Below are positions 18,528 to 26,691 of a stretch of DNA of 64,000 bases, in pieces. The position numbers were made by a program, and so were the translations under genes. Position 1 is the first letter of the stretch, and every line of letters starts with the position of its first letter. Source of the stretch: Neobacillus mesonae. Its GTDB lineage: Bacteria > Bacillota > Bacilli > Paenibacillales > Paenibacillaceae. The stretch is from positions 744,001 through 808,000 of the forward strand of contig JAMBOW010000002.1 in the NCBI GenBank assembly GCA_023715865.1, read 5' to 3'. The notes under the pieces were generated by a model. That model searched no databases and was not told where the DNA came from. It saw only the letters and a program-made list of their open reading frames with translations.

Positions 18528-18575
18528 GGAATTTTCTAATCTTTCTTTGCAAAATGGACAAGCTGTAACAAATCG

Positions 18576-18613
18576 AAAAAGGCTTATCGCATCTCTGCGA
18601 TAAGCCTTTTTTT
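18576..18613. terminator. Bidirectional terminator between terC and thiI
   Basis: AAAAAGGCTTATCGCA (18576-18591) pairs perfectly with 18596-18611 around a 4-base loop, with A and T runs on either side. It serves the convergent terC (+) and thiI (-). Confidence 0.92.
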
Positions 18614-18635
18614 ATTTATTTAAATTCATGCAAAT

Positions 18636-19856
18636 CTAGAACCAATCTTCCTGTATGGAGTCCGGCAGTTGCTTATCTTCATCCCCTCGCAGCACAAGCG
18701 TTTCCGTTTGAGCTACTGCATTTGAAATAAGCTCTGGCAATTCACTGATTGAAGCCTCAATCTTTTCAACAATTCTCATATTCGGATTGGTTGCCGGAGA
18801 CTGAGGTACAAATAACGTGCAGCAATCCTCATAAGGCAGTATAGAAATATCATACGTACCGATCTCCTGGGCAATCTGTACAATTTCACTCTTGTCCATC
18901 ATCACCAGCGGACGCAGCAGCGGAAGCTCTGTCGCCCTGCCGATAACATTCATGCTTCCAAGCGTCTGACTGGCAACCTGACCAAGGCTGTCCCCGCTCA
19001 CGATAGCAAGTGCCCCTTCACGTTCAGCCAGCTGTGTAGCAATTCGAAGCATAGAGCGCCGCATTAAAGTAATGATTAGATTATCCTGGCCTGTCTTGGT
19101 GAACGATGTTTGCACTTCAGTAAAAGGCACCAGATGAAGCTTCACTTCCCCTGCATATCCTGCCAGCACTCTGGCCAAATCAATAACCTTGTCTTTGGCT
19201 TTCTCGCTGGTAAACGGAAAACTGAAGAAATGAACCAGCTCCAGCTCCAGCCCCCGACGCATGGATGACCAGGCTGCTACCGGGGAATCAATACCGCCAG
19301 ACAGCAGCATCATCGCTTTTCCGTTAGAGCCGCGCGGGAACCCTCCTACTGCAGGGAAATATTCATAATACAAATATGTTCGTCCCTCGCGAATTTCAAT
19401 CTTAAGCTCAATGTCGGGGTTTCTTACATCCACAGAGAGCGCGCTGAATTTTCTCAATATCGGCGAGCCTACCAAATGATTCATCTCATGTGAAGAATGC
19501 TCAAACGGCTTCCACACTCTGCGTGCGTTGACTTTGAAAGTAGTTCCCTGAGCCGGATTAATCTCCTCTATAAAACCGAGCGCAGCAGCTATGATCTCAT
19601 CTAAATGAGATTCGGTTAACTTAACAGGGCTGATGGAGACTATGCCAAACACTTTACGCAAGGACTCTATAATTTCAAGATGATCATGCTGGCCCAATCG
19701 CACATACATTCTGCCATACTCTTCTATAATTTCCGTCTCTGGATAGGCGGTTAATTTAGATTTCACATGGTTGGTAACCGATCTCTCAAACCGTCTTCGA
19801 TTTTTTCCTTTCAGTGTAAACTCACCAAAACGAAGCAATAACATATCATATTTCAT
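18636..19856 (-). CDS. thiI: tRNA 4-thiouridine synthase ThiI
   Basis: Adenylates and thiolates U8 of tRNA using persulfide sulfur. It has an N-terminal ferredoxin-like/THUMP region (residues about 1-165) and a PP-loop ATPase domain (LLSGGIDSPVAAW near 185, with VSGDSLGQVASQTL further on). The segment EDCCTLFVPQSP carries a Cys pair near residue 345. There is no C-terminal rhodanese domain, as in Bacillus ThiI. The start is ATG 19856 (MKYDML), 4 bases after the cysteine desulfurase stop; the longer frame to 19889 overlaps that gene. Coupled translation is likely. Confidence 0.94.
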   Translation of the reverse strand: MKYDMLLLRFGEFTLKGKNRRRFERSVTNHVKSKLTAYPETEIIEEYGRMYVRLGQHDHLEIIESLRKVFGIVSISPVKLTESHLDEIIAAALGFIEEINPAQGTTFKVNARRVWKPFEHSSHEMNHLVGSPILRKFSALSVDVRNPDIELKIEIREGRTYLYYEYFPAVGGFPRGSNGKAMMLLSGGIDSPVAAWSSMRRGLELELVHFFSFPFTSEKAKDKVIDLARVLAGYAGEVKLHLVPFTEVQTSFTKTGQDNLIITLMRRSMLRIATQLAEREGALAIVSGDSLGQVASQTLGSMNVIGRATELPLLRPLVMMDKSEIVQIAQEIGTYDISILPYEDCCTLFVPQSPATNPNMRIVEKIEASISELPELISNAVAQTETLVLRGDEDKQLPDSIQEDWF

Positions 19857-19860
19857 TATT

Positions 19861-21012
19861 TTAACTATTCCACCCTTCAAAAGAAGCAAGTCTTTCTTTC
19901 ATCTGCTGAAGCGCATTAACCAGTACTGTGATGTCTTGCTCTGTATGATTATCACCAAGACTTATTCTGATTCCGCTGACCGCAGCAGCTTCTGATTTAC
20001 CCATTGCCAGCAGAACTCGGCTTGGCTCTGCAAGCTTGGACGAGCACGCAGACTGCGTGGAGACAATGACACCGAGCTGCTCCAAAGTGTGGAGCATGAC
20101 TTCTGCCTTCATTCCCGGATAGGAAAAATGCACAATATGAGGTGCCCCAGCCTCCGAGCTGTTCAGCTCCCATTCGGGATGATGGCTTATATTCTCAAGC
20201 AGCATGTGCTGAAGTTTTCCCAGCCGTTCGTTGACGTCAGCTTGACGTTCCCAAGCCAAACGCACTGCTTTTGCCATCCCCACGATAAGCGGAATATTCT
20301 CCGTCCCTGCACGCAGTCCCCCTTCTTGGGATCCGCCGGACATCTGTGGTGAAAGCTCGAGTCCGGAGCGGACATACAGCAGTCCTGCTCCCTTCGGTCC
20401 ACGAATTTTATGTCCTGATATACTATATAGATCGATGCCTGAAGCCGGAAGACGGACGGGGATTTTGCCATACGCCTGTACCCCGTCTACATGAAAGACC
20501 ACTCTAGGATGCTTTTTCTTTAACGCCTGACCAATCTCCGCTACAGGCTGTTCAGCACCTGTCTCATTATTAACATGCATTACGCTGACAAGGATTGTTT
20601 CTTTCCTAATGGCGTTTATAACATCATCCACCTTTACCCTGCCGAGCGAATCTACCGGAACGTAAGTAATATCATACCCAATTTCAGATAAAAATCGAAT
20701 GCTTTCAAATACAGAGGCATGCTCTGTCATGGTCGTTACAATGTGACGGCCTCTATTTTGATAACGAAGAGCCGTACCTTTAATGGCAAGATTATTACTT
20801 TCCGTTGCGCCTGAAGTAAAAATAATTTCTTTCTCTTTTACATTCAACGCCTCGGCACATATGGACCTTGATTTATCTAATAGCCGAGTGGCATTTTCTC
20901 CATAGCCATGAATCGAGGAGGCATTGGCATAATGCAGCTTCATCACTTCCGTTACAGTCCTGATGACATCTTCGTAAGGCGGTGTTGAAGCCGCATGATC
21001 ATAATAAAGCAT
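19861..21012 (-). CDS. nifZ: Cysteine desulfurase partnered with ThiI (NifZ-type)
   Basis: PLP enzyme that takes sulfur from cysteine and passes the persulfide to ThiI. It shows DHAASTPP at the N-terminus, the His of the TEHAS segment, the PLP lysine in SGHKIRGPKGAG near residue 200, and the active-site Cys in QSACSSKLAEPSR near 330. ATG 21012 follows AAGGGGGG with a 9-base spacing. The tight pairing with thiI matches nifZ-thiI of Bacillus subtilis, where this desulfurase serves tRNA thiolation; other IscS-like roles cannot be excluded. Confidence 0.92.
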   Translation of the reverse strand: MLYYDHAASTPPYEDVIRTVTEVMKLHYANASSIHGYGENATRLLDKSRSICAEALNVKEKEIIFTSGATESNNLAIKGTALRYQNRGRHIVTTMTEHASVFESIRFLSEIGYDITYVPVDSLGRVKVDDVINAIRKETILVSVMHVNNETGAEQPVAEIGQALKKKHPRVVFHVDGVQAYGKIPVRLPASGIDLYSISGHKIRGPKGAGLLYVRSGLELSPQMSGGSQEGGLRAGTENIPLIVGMAKAVRLAWERQADVNERLGKLQHMLLENISHHPEWELNSSEAGAPHIVHFSYPGMKAEVMLHTLEQLGVIVSTQSACSSKLAEPSRVLLAMGKSEAAAVSGIRISLGDNHTEQDITVLVNALQQMKERLASFEGWNS

Positions 21013-21123
21013 CTATGTTGTCCCCCCTTAAAATAAACATGAAAAAGATCAAACATAGGCGAGCCCCTGCACCTTGAGCAAAGACTCCCCATATTGATCT
21101 TCAGATCTCAGCTATTATTAATC

Positions 21124-21867
21124 TTAACCAATAAATTTGGACTGTGCTTTCTCTATTTTAGCAACATAGTCTTGCGTTTCCTTAGGTAATAAATGGATTA
21201 AACTCATCAGTTGCTCGTCCGTAGACACTCCCAGCTCACCTACGCGTCCCGGACCTGCATTATAAGCTGCGAGTGCAAGCTTCTCTTGTCCATCAAACCG
21301 CTGCAGCTGATAAGACAAGTATCTTGTTCCTGCATCTACATTCTGTGCAGGGTCAAAAGGATTGGTTACACCAAGACCGGCTGCGGTCCCATCCATAAGC
21401 TGCATTAAGCCTTTAGCTCCTGCACCTGAAACAGCATTTGGATTAAAGGAGGACTCCGTGTCAATGACTGCTTTGATAAGGGACACAGGTACACCGTATT
21501 TTTGGCTTGCTTCCTGGATCAATGACTCATACGCCGTGGCTGGCGTTGAATGTGTTTTGTTCGCAGTTAAATCTTTGGGATTTGTAACAGCTAGAGAACT
21601 TTGAGAACTTTGAGAACTTTGAATACTCGGACTACCGGACACCGTTCCCGTCTTTAAATTAATCCATAGTAATCCTTCTGTAGATATATTGGAATTACTG
21701 CTTCTATGATCTGAAGGCTGATCCCGCTTAACCTCTGCCCATATCTCTGAAAATTCTGGTGAATTAGCTGACTTTGATACCGCTGCTTCTGTGGCGGTAT
21801 TCGATTGTGCCTCAGTCGAGTTCTTAACATCATACCACAGCACTTTTCCAACCGGATCGATTTGCAT
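21124..21867 (-). CDS. Lytic transglycosylase, SLT domain
   Basis: Peptidoglycan-cleaving muramidase-type enzyme. The C-terminal half (residues about 115-245) is an SLT/GEWL domain with catalytic Glu in [22 protein letters not shown], and [19 protein letters not shown] spacing ([13 protein letters not shown]). The N-terminal 110 residues are low complexity and Ser/Thr/Asn-rich with no signal peptide, so export may be non-classical or the protein may act during sporulation. I use ATG 21867, 11 bases after GGAGG; the longer frame to 21918 begins upstream of that site. A small Ser-rich tandem repeat sits in the linker. Confidence 0.88.
   Translation of the reverse strand: MQIDPVGKVLWYDVKNSTEAQSNTATEAAVSKSANSPEFSEIWAEVKRDQPSDHRSSNSNISTEGLLWINLKTGTVSGSPSIQSSQSSQSSLAVTNPKDLTANKTHSTPATAYESLIQEASQKYGVPVSLIKAVIDTESSFNPNAVSGAGAKGLMQLMDGTAAGLGVTNPFDPAQNVDAGTRYLSYQLQRFDGQEKLALAAYNAGPGRVGELGVSTDEQLMSLIHLLPKETQDYVAKIEKAQSKFIG
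21594..21621 (-). repeat. Tandem 9-base repeat in transglycosylase linker
   Basis: Three copies of AGAACTTTG (plus-strand reading) encode Ser-Gln-Ser repeats in the linker between the N-terminal region and the SLT domain. Such an in-frame repeat can vary in copy number. Confidence 0.75.
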
Positions 21868-21961
21868 ATGTATACAAGCCTCCATTTTGCTTTCTATCCA
21901 TTGATCTATTGTACACAATTGCTTCTTTTCATGCCATGCTTAGTTTTTTCTTCATACAAAA

Positions 21962-21995
21962 ATTAAACAGGCAGCCCCATAGCTAGAGCTGCCTG
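21962..21995 (-). terminator. Terminator after the small DUF4190-like gene
   Basis: CAGGCAGC (21968-21975) pairs with GCTGCCTG (21988-21995), followed on the minus strand by TTTAATTTTTG. Confidence 0.78.
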
Positions 21996-22004
21996 CACTA
22001 CATT

Positions 22005-22370
22005 CTAATAATAGGTAAACATAACAAGGAACGCATAGCTGACTAATGCTGCTATTCCAATGCCTATCGCCCACCCGCCGACTGTACGAGCTCCTTTGAT
22101 AAAGGCGTAGTACCCAAGAACAATACCTGCAGGAGCTACTGCATATGAATATAAAAACAGTGACATGATGGATGCGAGAATGCCAAGATAACCGATTCGT
22201 TTTCCGGTAGTGTCTTTCTCTTTTTCCCGTGCGCTTGTCGTATTGTCCTTGGATTCCATTTGAACCGAAGGACTAATCTCTGCGGCGTACTCTTCATGAT
22301 GCTCTTTTCGAGGATAATCGATTCGTTCACGATTTCCTTTTGAATTGTTCTCTTGGCTGGATTTGTCCAT
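22005..22370 (-). CDS. Small membrane protein, DUF4190-like
   Basis: A 121-residue protein: a charged N-terminal half (about 60 residues, Lys/Glu-rich) followed by two hydrophobic segments with a Gly-rich turn (APAGIVLGYYAFIKGAR), resembling DUF4190 membrane modules. Function unknown. ATG 22370 has GGAGG 8 bases upstream; the GTG at 22379 lies inside the ribosome binding site. It is followed by its own terminator. Confidence 0.65.
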   Translation of the reverse strand: MDKSSQENNSKGNRERIDYPRKEHHEEYAAEISPSVQMESKDNTTSAREKEKDTTGKRIGYLGILASIMSLFLYSYAVAPAGIVLGYYAFIKGARTVGGWAIGIGIAALVSYAFLVMFTYY

Positions 22371-22421
22371 TTTACGCACCTCCGAAGCAATCGAATGCCT
22401 GACAGGTAATGAAGCCAGCTG

Positions 22422-22637
22422 TTAAGCTTTTGGCTTAAACGTATGACAACATGTGGCTGATGAAGTAGAAGCTTGATCTTGATGCTCGGAGTCGAAGGTC
22501 TCACCTGCGTACTCTTCCTTGAGATGTTTTTTGGCATGCGCATCAATATCAATCATAATCAGATCCGCTTTACAAACATTTTGCTCGCCCCAATAAGTAC
22601 AGTTGGCTACACTGCATTTTACGATGGGTATACTCAT
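22422..22637 (-). CDS. DUF1540 domain protein
   Basis: A 71-residue protein with the cysteine pattern of DUF1540 (VKCSVANCTYW, NVCKAD, then a CCHTF pair near the C-terminus), which suggests metal binding. Function unknown. ATG 22637 has GAGGTG 7 bases upstream. It is about 50 bases upstream of the small membrane gene and could be cotranscribed with it. Confidence 0.82.
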   Translation of the reverse strand: MSIPIVKCSVANCTYWGEQNVCKADLIMIDIDAHAKKHLKEEYAGETFDSEHQDQASTSSATCCHTFKPKA

Positions 22638-22727
22638 TTATTATCACCTCAATGCTATCGTTCCCTGCCCTCAAATTTCTTATACAGCTGTCGTCATGAT
22701 GGCAATATAAAGAATGGGCATAATTAA

Positions 22728-22759
22728 AAATAAAAAAATGCCGCAAATATGCGGCATTT
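22728..22759 (-). terminator. Terminator after the ypuI-like gene
   Basis: AAATGCCGCA (22736-22745) pairs with TGCGGCATTT (22750-22759), with a T run (TTTTTTTATTTTTAATT) on the minus strand. Confidence 0.88.
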
Positions 22760-22800
22760 GGATCTTCATTATTTAAGTATTATAAATTAGCTTCGAGTGA

Positions 22801-23295
22801 TCAGGCTCTGCTCTTCATTCTACGCTGTGTCAAATAATCACTTTCGTAGTAGTTAAGATCATCACGAAGCTCTTCGTAGGTCTTCGTAATTTCCATAATA
22901 ATATCACGAGCAGGTCTTACCGGTTTAATTCGAAAACGAATGGCATCTTGACCTGTATAAGCATAACGTCCATCCTCGGAATAACATTCGTTTTTTGGAT
23001 AGAAAAAGCTGTTAACACTTTGGTGGTACAGATTGTAGAGTGCTTTTTCTGCAAAGTCAACATCAAAGTTCGCACGGCGTAGTGCTGTTCCAAGCTTCTC
23101 ATAAGAAACTTCAGAAAAAACAAGCAGGTGCCGAAGATCAGAAAGAAATCCTTTGTAAAAATGAACCGTTTCTTGATCTTGATCAGCAGCCAGCTGAACA
23201 AGCGAATTTTCATTTAGAAATGCTTCCAGCTTTTCGATTGCGGGCTTCAATTTCTCTCGTGCCGATTCACATAACTTCTGCACATTTGCTGACAT
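22801..23295 (-). CDS. YpuI family (DUF3907) protein
   Basis: A 164-residue soluble, mostly helical protein that fits the YpuI/DUF3907 family of Bacillales; function unknown. It carries the family-like block SVNSFFYPKNECYSEDGRYA and a C-terminal RPARDIIMEITKTYEELRDD helix. ATG 23295 follows a GGGGGA site. It is transcribed away from the divergent protease gene, with about 250 bases between them. Confidence 0.8.
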   Translation of the reverse strand: MSANVQKLCESAREKLKPAIEKLEAFLNENSLVQLAADQDQETVHFYKGFLSDLRHLLVFSEVSYEKLGTALRRANFDVDFAEKALYNLYHQSVNSFFYPKNECYSEDGRYAYTGQDAIRFRIKPVRPARDIIMEITKTYEELRDDLNYYESDYLTQRRMKSRA

Positions 23296-23548
23296 AAAGG
23301 TAGTTCCCCCTTAAAGAATAAGTCCTTTGAATAGACTTCTTATAACCGGCCAAGATTTTGCTGTATCTTAACTGACCATTATTTCTCAGCTACTATCCTA
23401 CCATAAAAATGTGACGAGCGGTACTCTAATCACATGAAATCCAGGCTTTAGAATATTAGTTCAATTTCGTATAAAAATCGTCTCTCCTCCTCACGATATA
23501 GGTAAAACCTTGATTACCATACTTCACAGCAGGAGGAATACGATAACA

Positions 23549-25450
23549 ATGGGTAGAAGCAAATGGACATACTGGGCGATTGGTGCCGCAGCTGCCGTTC
23601 TGTTAATCACGATGTTCCTTCCCAGGGACAGGCATATTGCCGAAAAAGAAGCGACCCCAGTCCAGCCGAAGCAGGAGCTGCTGCTAAAGCAAAGGATTAA
23701 AGTACAAGATATTCAAGCAACTGACCGCTTGTCTCGCATGGATGCCCAAATGCATCTGCAGAACATGCTTAATGAACTGAAGGACGCTGACGAGAATGAG
23801 CTTTCATCCTACATGAATAAATTGCAAAAAACGCACGGTCATATTCATACGCTTCTATGGATGGATTTGTCTCAAGGCACTCAGCAGTCCTTCAGCATCC
23901 GCGAAGACTCTGCTCAGCTGAATAAGAACAAGCAGCTCCTTGCAAGCATCAGCTCTGCCAAACAGGCTCTGAATAAGCATAAATCCTATGAATCTACATC
24001 ACTTACCCTTGATAAAGATAAATTTTTTATCGTAGGTGAACCCTCGCAGGATGGAAAGCATGCTGTGGTTGCCGTCATGAGTCAGCATATTCTTAATGAT
24101 GTAGAAGAGCATCAGCGCCGAAATTTGCGAATGATCCCTTATCCTAAAGAAGGCAAGTACAGCGTAGAATCGGTACTGCCTAACACGCTAAAAGATATTA
24201 CGGTAAAAACAGGACACGATAATCAGAATGCCAGCCATTTTTACGAAGATGAAATTGTGGTGAGATTTAGTCAAAAGCTATCCTCAGACAAAATAAAGCA
24301 AATTGAAAAAGACATTGATTTGGATCATATTCATCAGGTCGGCCAAGCTTATGTGTTTAAATCCAATAAGATGGATTACGCCAAGCTGCAAACCTATTTC
24401 CAGAACAAATGGAAGCCGATCTACTCGGAGCCCCATTACTTGTATTTAACCAACGAAACAGCTCCTGAAAATGAGCTGGCTAACAATATTCCGAATGACC
24501 TGCTCTTTTCACGTTATCAATGGAACCTTCCTGCAATTGAAACGAACAAAGGCTGGTCCTTGTCTAAAGGCAGTGAAGATGTAATTGTAGCCGTAATCGA
24601 TACCGGTGTGGACCTAGACCATCCGGATCTTGAGGGGCAGCTGATCGAGGGGTACAATGTCATTGACTCTGCAGCTAAGCCTTACGATGATGTGGGGCAC
24701 GGTACCCATGTTGCCGGAATTGTGTCTGCCAAAGTGAATAATAATGAAGGCGTTGCAGGTATGACTTGGTATAACAAAGTAATGCCGGTTAAAGTACTGG
24801 ATCAATCCGGCTCCGGAACAAGTTATGCTGTAGCTGAAGGAATTATATGGGCAACAGATCATGGTGCAAAGGTCATTAACATGAGCCTGGGGAATTATGC
24901 GGATGCAGAATTCTTACATGATGCAATTCGATATGCTTATGATCATGATGTCGTCCTTATCGCCGCGACCGGAAATGATAATACCGAACGTCCGGGCTAT
25001 CCAGCTGCTTATCCAGAGGTGTTTGCTGTGTCCGCAACAGATGCTTCTATGCAGCGGGCCAGCTTCTCCAACTACGGCGACTATATTGACGTCATGGCTC
25101 CAGGCTCAAGCATTGCAAGCACATATCCTGGGAATCAATACGCAGCTCTGTCTGGCACTTCAATGGCTAGTCCTCACGTGGCCGCGCTTGCTGGGCTGAT
25201 TCGTTCGTACAATCCGAATTTAACGAATGAAGAAGTTATGGATTTAATGCGCAGCAGCGTAATCGATCTCGGTGACCCAGGCTATGACAAATATTTTGGA
25301 TATGGGCAGATTGATGTACTCAAGGCGCTCGAAAATGCAGGTGCGGGAGCTTCGGGCGCGGGTGCTTCGGATCAGGATGCTCCTCTCCAGCTTTGGCCGC
25401 AGCAGGTCCGGGACAGGCTTCAAGATACGATTCATAAATATCTAAAATAA
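23549..25450 (+). CDS. Membrane-tethered subtilisin-like serine protease (S8)
   Basis: A 633-residue protease. An N-terminal hydrophobic segment (WAIGAAAAVLLITMFLP, about residues 8-24) acts as signal or anchor. Residues about 45-215 are an unrecognised charged domain; a fervidolysin-like propeptide follows (EIVVRFSQKLSSDKIKQIE). The catalytic domain has Asp near 350 (VAVIDTGVDLDHPD), His near 384 (GHGTHVAG) and Ser near 538 (GTSMASPHVA), all three intact. ATG 23549 is 12 bases after AGGAGG; the frame extends to TTG 23510. A Gly/Ala/Ser-rich linker and short tail end the protein. Substrate unknown. Confidence 0.9.
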   Translation: MGRSKWTYWAIGAAAAVLLITMFLPRDRHIAEKEATPVQPKQELLLKQRIKVQDIQATDRLSRMDAQMHLQNMLNELKDADENELSSYMNKLQKTHGHIHTLLWMDLSQGTQQSFSIREDSAQLNKNKQLLASISSAKQALNKHKSYESTSLTLDKDKFFIVGEPSQDGKHAVVAVMSQHILNDVEEHQRRNLRMIPYPKEGKYSVESVLPNTLKDITVKTGHDNQNASHFYEDEIVVRFSQKLSSDKIKQIEKDIDLDHIHQVGQAYVFKSNKMDYAKLQTYFQNKWKPIYSEPHYLYLTNETAPENELANNIPNDLLFSRYQWNLPAIETNKGWSLSKGSEDVIVAVIDTGVDLDHPDLEGQLIEGYNVIDSAAKPYDDVGHGTHVAGIVSAKVNNNEGVAGMTWYNKVMPVKVLDQSGSGTSYAVAEGIIWATDHGAKVINMSLGNYADAEFLHDAIRYAYDHDVVLIAATGNDNTERPGYPAAYPEVFAVSATDASMQRASFSNYGDYIDVMAPGSSIASTYPGNQYAALSGTSMASPHVAALAGLIRSYNPNLTNEEVMDLMRSSVIDLGDPGYDKYFGYGQIDVLKALENAGAGASGAGASDQDAPLQLWPQQVRDRLQDTIHKYLK

Positions 25451-25454
25451 AAAA

Positions 25455-25490
25455 AGAGCAGCCGAGTTTACCCTCGTCTGCTCTCTTTTG
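25455..25490. terminator. Bidirectional terminator between protease and CotD-like gene
   Basis: AGAGCAGCCGAG (25455-25466) pairs with CTCGTCTGCTCT (25473-25484) with one mismatch, flanked by A and T runs. The two genes converge here. Confidence 0.85.
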
Positions 25491-25496
25491 TCATTA

Positions 25497-25868
25497 CTAT
25501 CTGCGTCTGCGGTTACGATTGCAATCCTTGCCATACATGCCGCCGACACCGTTCATTGTGTTCATGCCGCCTACGCCATTCATTGTGCTTGCGCCAGCAA
25601 CACCGTTCATGCCGTTCATGCCGTTCATTCCATACATACCCGTGTTTGCTCCGCCGACAACTTCTTCTGTTTCAGATACTACCCACTCATGAACTGGTAC
25701 AGGTACTGGATGATGTTTGTTAATGATTTGTACTGGGTGAATCACTGGCTGAATTTGAGGATGGAAGTGGTTTTTCACTACATTGACAGGCTCACATACG
25801 ATCGGTTTGAGGGGAGGAAAACACTTTTTCATATGGTGTTTCATATGATGACCATTGCGTTGAGACAT
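25497..25868 (-). CDS. CotD-like spore coat protein
   Basis: A 123-residue His/Pro/Met/Gly/Asn-rich protein resembling CotD of the inner spore coat. The N-terminal half has the CotD-like composition (GHHMKHHMKKCF, then IVCEPVN and QIQPVIHPVQIINKHHPVP). The C-terminal half is a degenerate Gly-Met-Asn-Gly repeat (MYGMNGMNGMNG) ending in a basic KDCNRNRRRR tail. ATG 25868 has AAGGAG 9 bases upstream. Expression late in the mother cell is expected from the family; I could not identify a clear sigma K promoter. Confidence 0.72.
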   Translation of the reverse strand: MSQRNGHHMKHHMKKCFPPLKPIVCEPVNVVKNHFHPQIQPVIHPVQIINKHHPVPVPVHEWVVSETEEVVGGANTGMYGMNGMNGMNGVAGASTMNGVGGMNTMNGVGGMYGKDCNRNRRRR

Positions 25869-25954
25869 ACTGAACAACTCCTTTTCAAGTGATAGTATAA
25901 TCTATTCCCCACTCCATTATTGGCTTGGATGTTCGTCCATAGGTTACTTAATAT

Positions 25955-26118
25955 AAGAAAAACGTCTATCGTTGTTTTGTTTATTCAAAGATGACAGACC
26001 GCTTTGAAATGTTGTTTTTCTTGCGATTATAGAACATCCTCCTCTGAAGGAATCCAATTCCGCAGTTCTATAATCTAAAAGAAAAACGTCTATCGTTGTT
26101 TGTTCAAGATGGCAGACC
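25955..26118. repeat. Direct repeat pair flanking an 11-bp inverted repeat
   Basis: This fills most of the gene-free stretch 25869-26138. A segment of about 46 bases (25955-26000) recurs as 40 bases at 26079-26118; the first 23 bases are identical and the rest differs by small gaps and substitutions. Between them GATTATAGAAC (26025-26035) is a perfect inverted match to 26065-26075. Each TATAATC end reads as a -10-like box on opposite strands. I see no open frame with a ribosome binding site. It may be a local duplication, a small-RNA locus or a remnant of a non-autonomous element. Confidence 0.6.
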
Positions 26119-26138
26119 TTACCTCGACTATCACGCAC

Positions 26139-26182
26139 AAAAAAACGGTAATTTCTCCCGCAAAAGCGAAGAAAATTACCGT
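26139..26182 (-). terminator. Terminator of the RNase P RNA gene
   Basis: ACGGTAATTTCTC (26145-26157) pairs with GAAAATTACCGT (26171-26182), with a seven-T run on the minus strand. Confidence 0.88.
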
Positions 26183-26211
26183 TATACTCATTATATTCAT
26201 TACTTTGTTGC

Positions 26212-26631
26212 AGTTTGGAAAGTTTTACGTAAGCCGGGTTCTGTGCTCTTCGTGGTCATAACGGGAACTACCCTCCCACCACAAGCGACAATCATCTATC
26301 TAGGCCATTCATTGCTGAACAGCTCAAGCGACCAACCTAGACACACCTCGGGCTAAGGCTGCCTCCCGTAGGAAGGCTGTGTCCCTTTAGGTCTTGCTCC
26401 AGATGGGGTTTACCAGGAACGAAGTCACCAGCGTTCCTCGGGGTCTCTTACACCTCGGTTCCATCCTTGCCTGTGCATGGCATAAAGCCAGCCATCGGCG
26501 GTCCATTTCTGTGGCACTATCCTTCAACTCGCGCTGACTGGACGTTATCCAGCATCCTGCCCTATGGAGCCCGGACTTTCCTCTCGTGGCAACAAGGCCA
26601 CCAGCGATTGTCTGTCAAACTTTCCGACAAC
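26212..26631 (-). ncRNA. rnpB: RNase P RNA, type A architecture
   Basis: Catalytic RNA that matures tRNA 5' ends. The minus strand contains universal segments: GAGGAAAGTCCGGGCTCC near the 5' side, CCGCCGATGGC, GGTAAACCCC, CTAGATAGATGATTGTCGC, and ACAGAACCCGGCTTAC near the 3' end. P1 closes by GGAAAGTTT (26617-26625) with AAACTTTCC (26217-26225). The order of segments, including GCAAGACC and the CGCTTGAGC block, is collinear with the Escherichia coli type A molecule rather than with the type B form of Bacillus subtilis. Ends are approximate to within several bases. Confidence 0.95.
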
Positions 26632-26637
26632 ATTCAT

Positions 26638-26666
26638 ATTATACAAGGACTCGTACTATCATTCAA
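26638..26666 (-). promoter_or_regulatory. SigA promoter of rnpB
   Basis: TTGAAT (26661-26666), 17-base spacer, TATAAT (26638-26643) on the minus strand. The predicted start, about seven bases on, falls at 26631, right at the 5' end of the RNase P RNA. Confidence 0.9.
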
Positions 26667-26691
26667 GAGTAATTATTTTACACTCGTTTTT

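Noticed and set aside
25560..25640. Short repeats as a mobile or CRISPR element
   Set aside because: They are in-frame Gly-Met-Asn codon repeats of the CotD-like protein.
25955..26118. CRISPR-like array
   Set aside because: Only two copies, spaced about 124 bases, with no cas genes in the window.
25944..26138. Minus-strand frame of about 64 codons between the coat gene and rnpB
   Set aside because: No ribosome binding site; it begins at the rnpB terminator tail and runs through the direct repeats and palindrome, which explain the sequence better.
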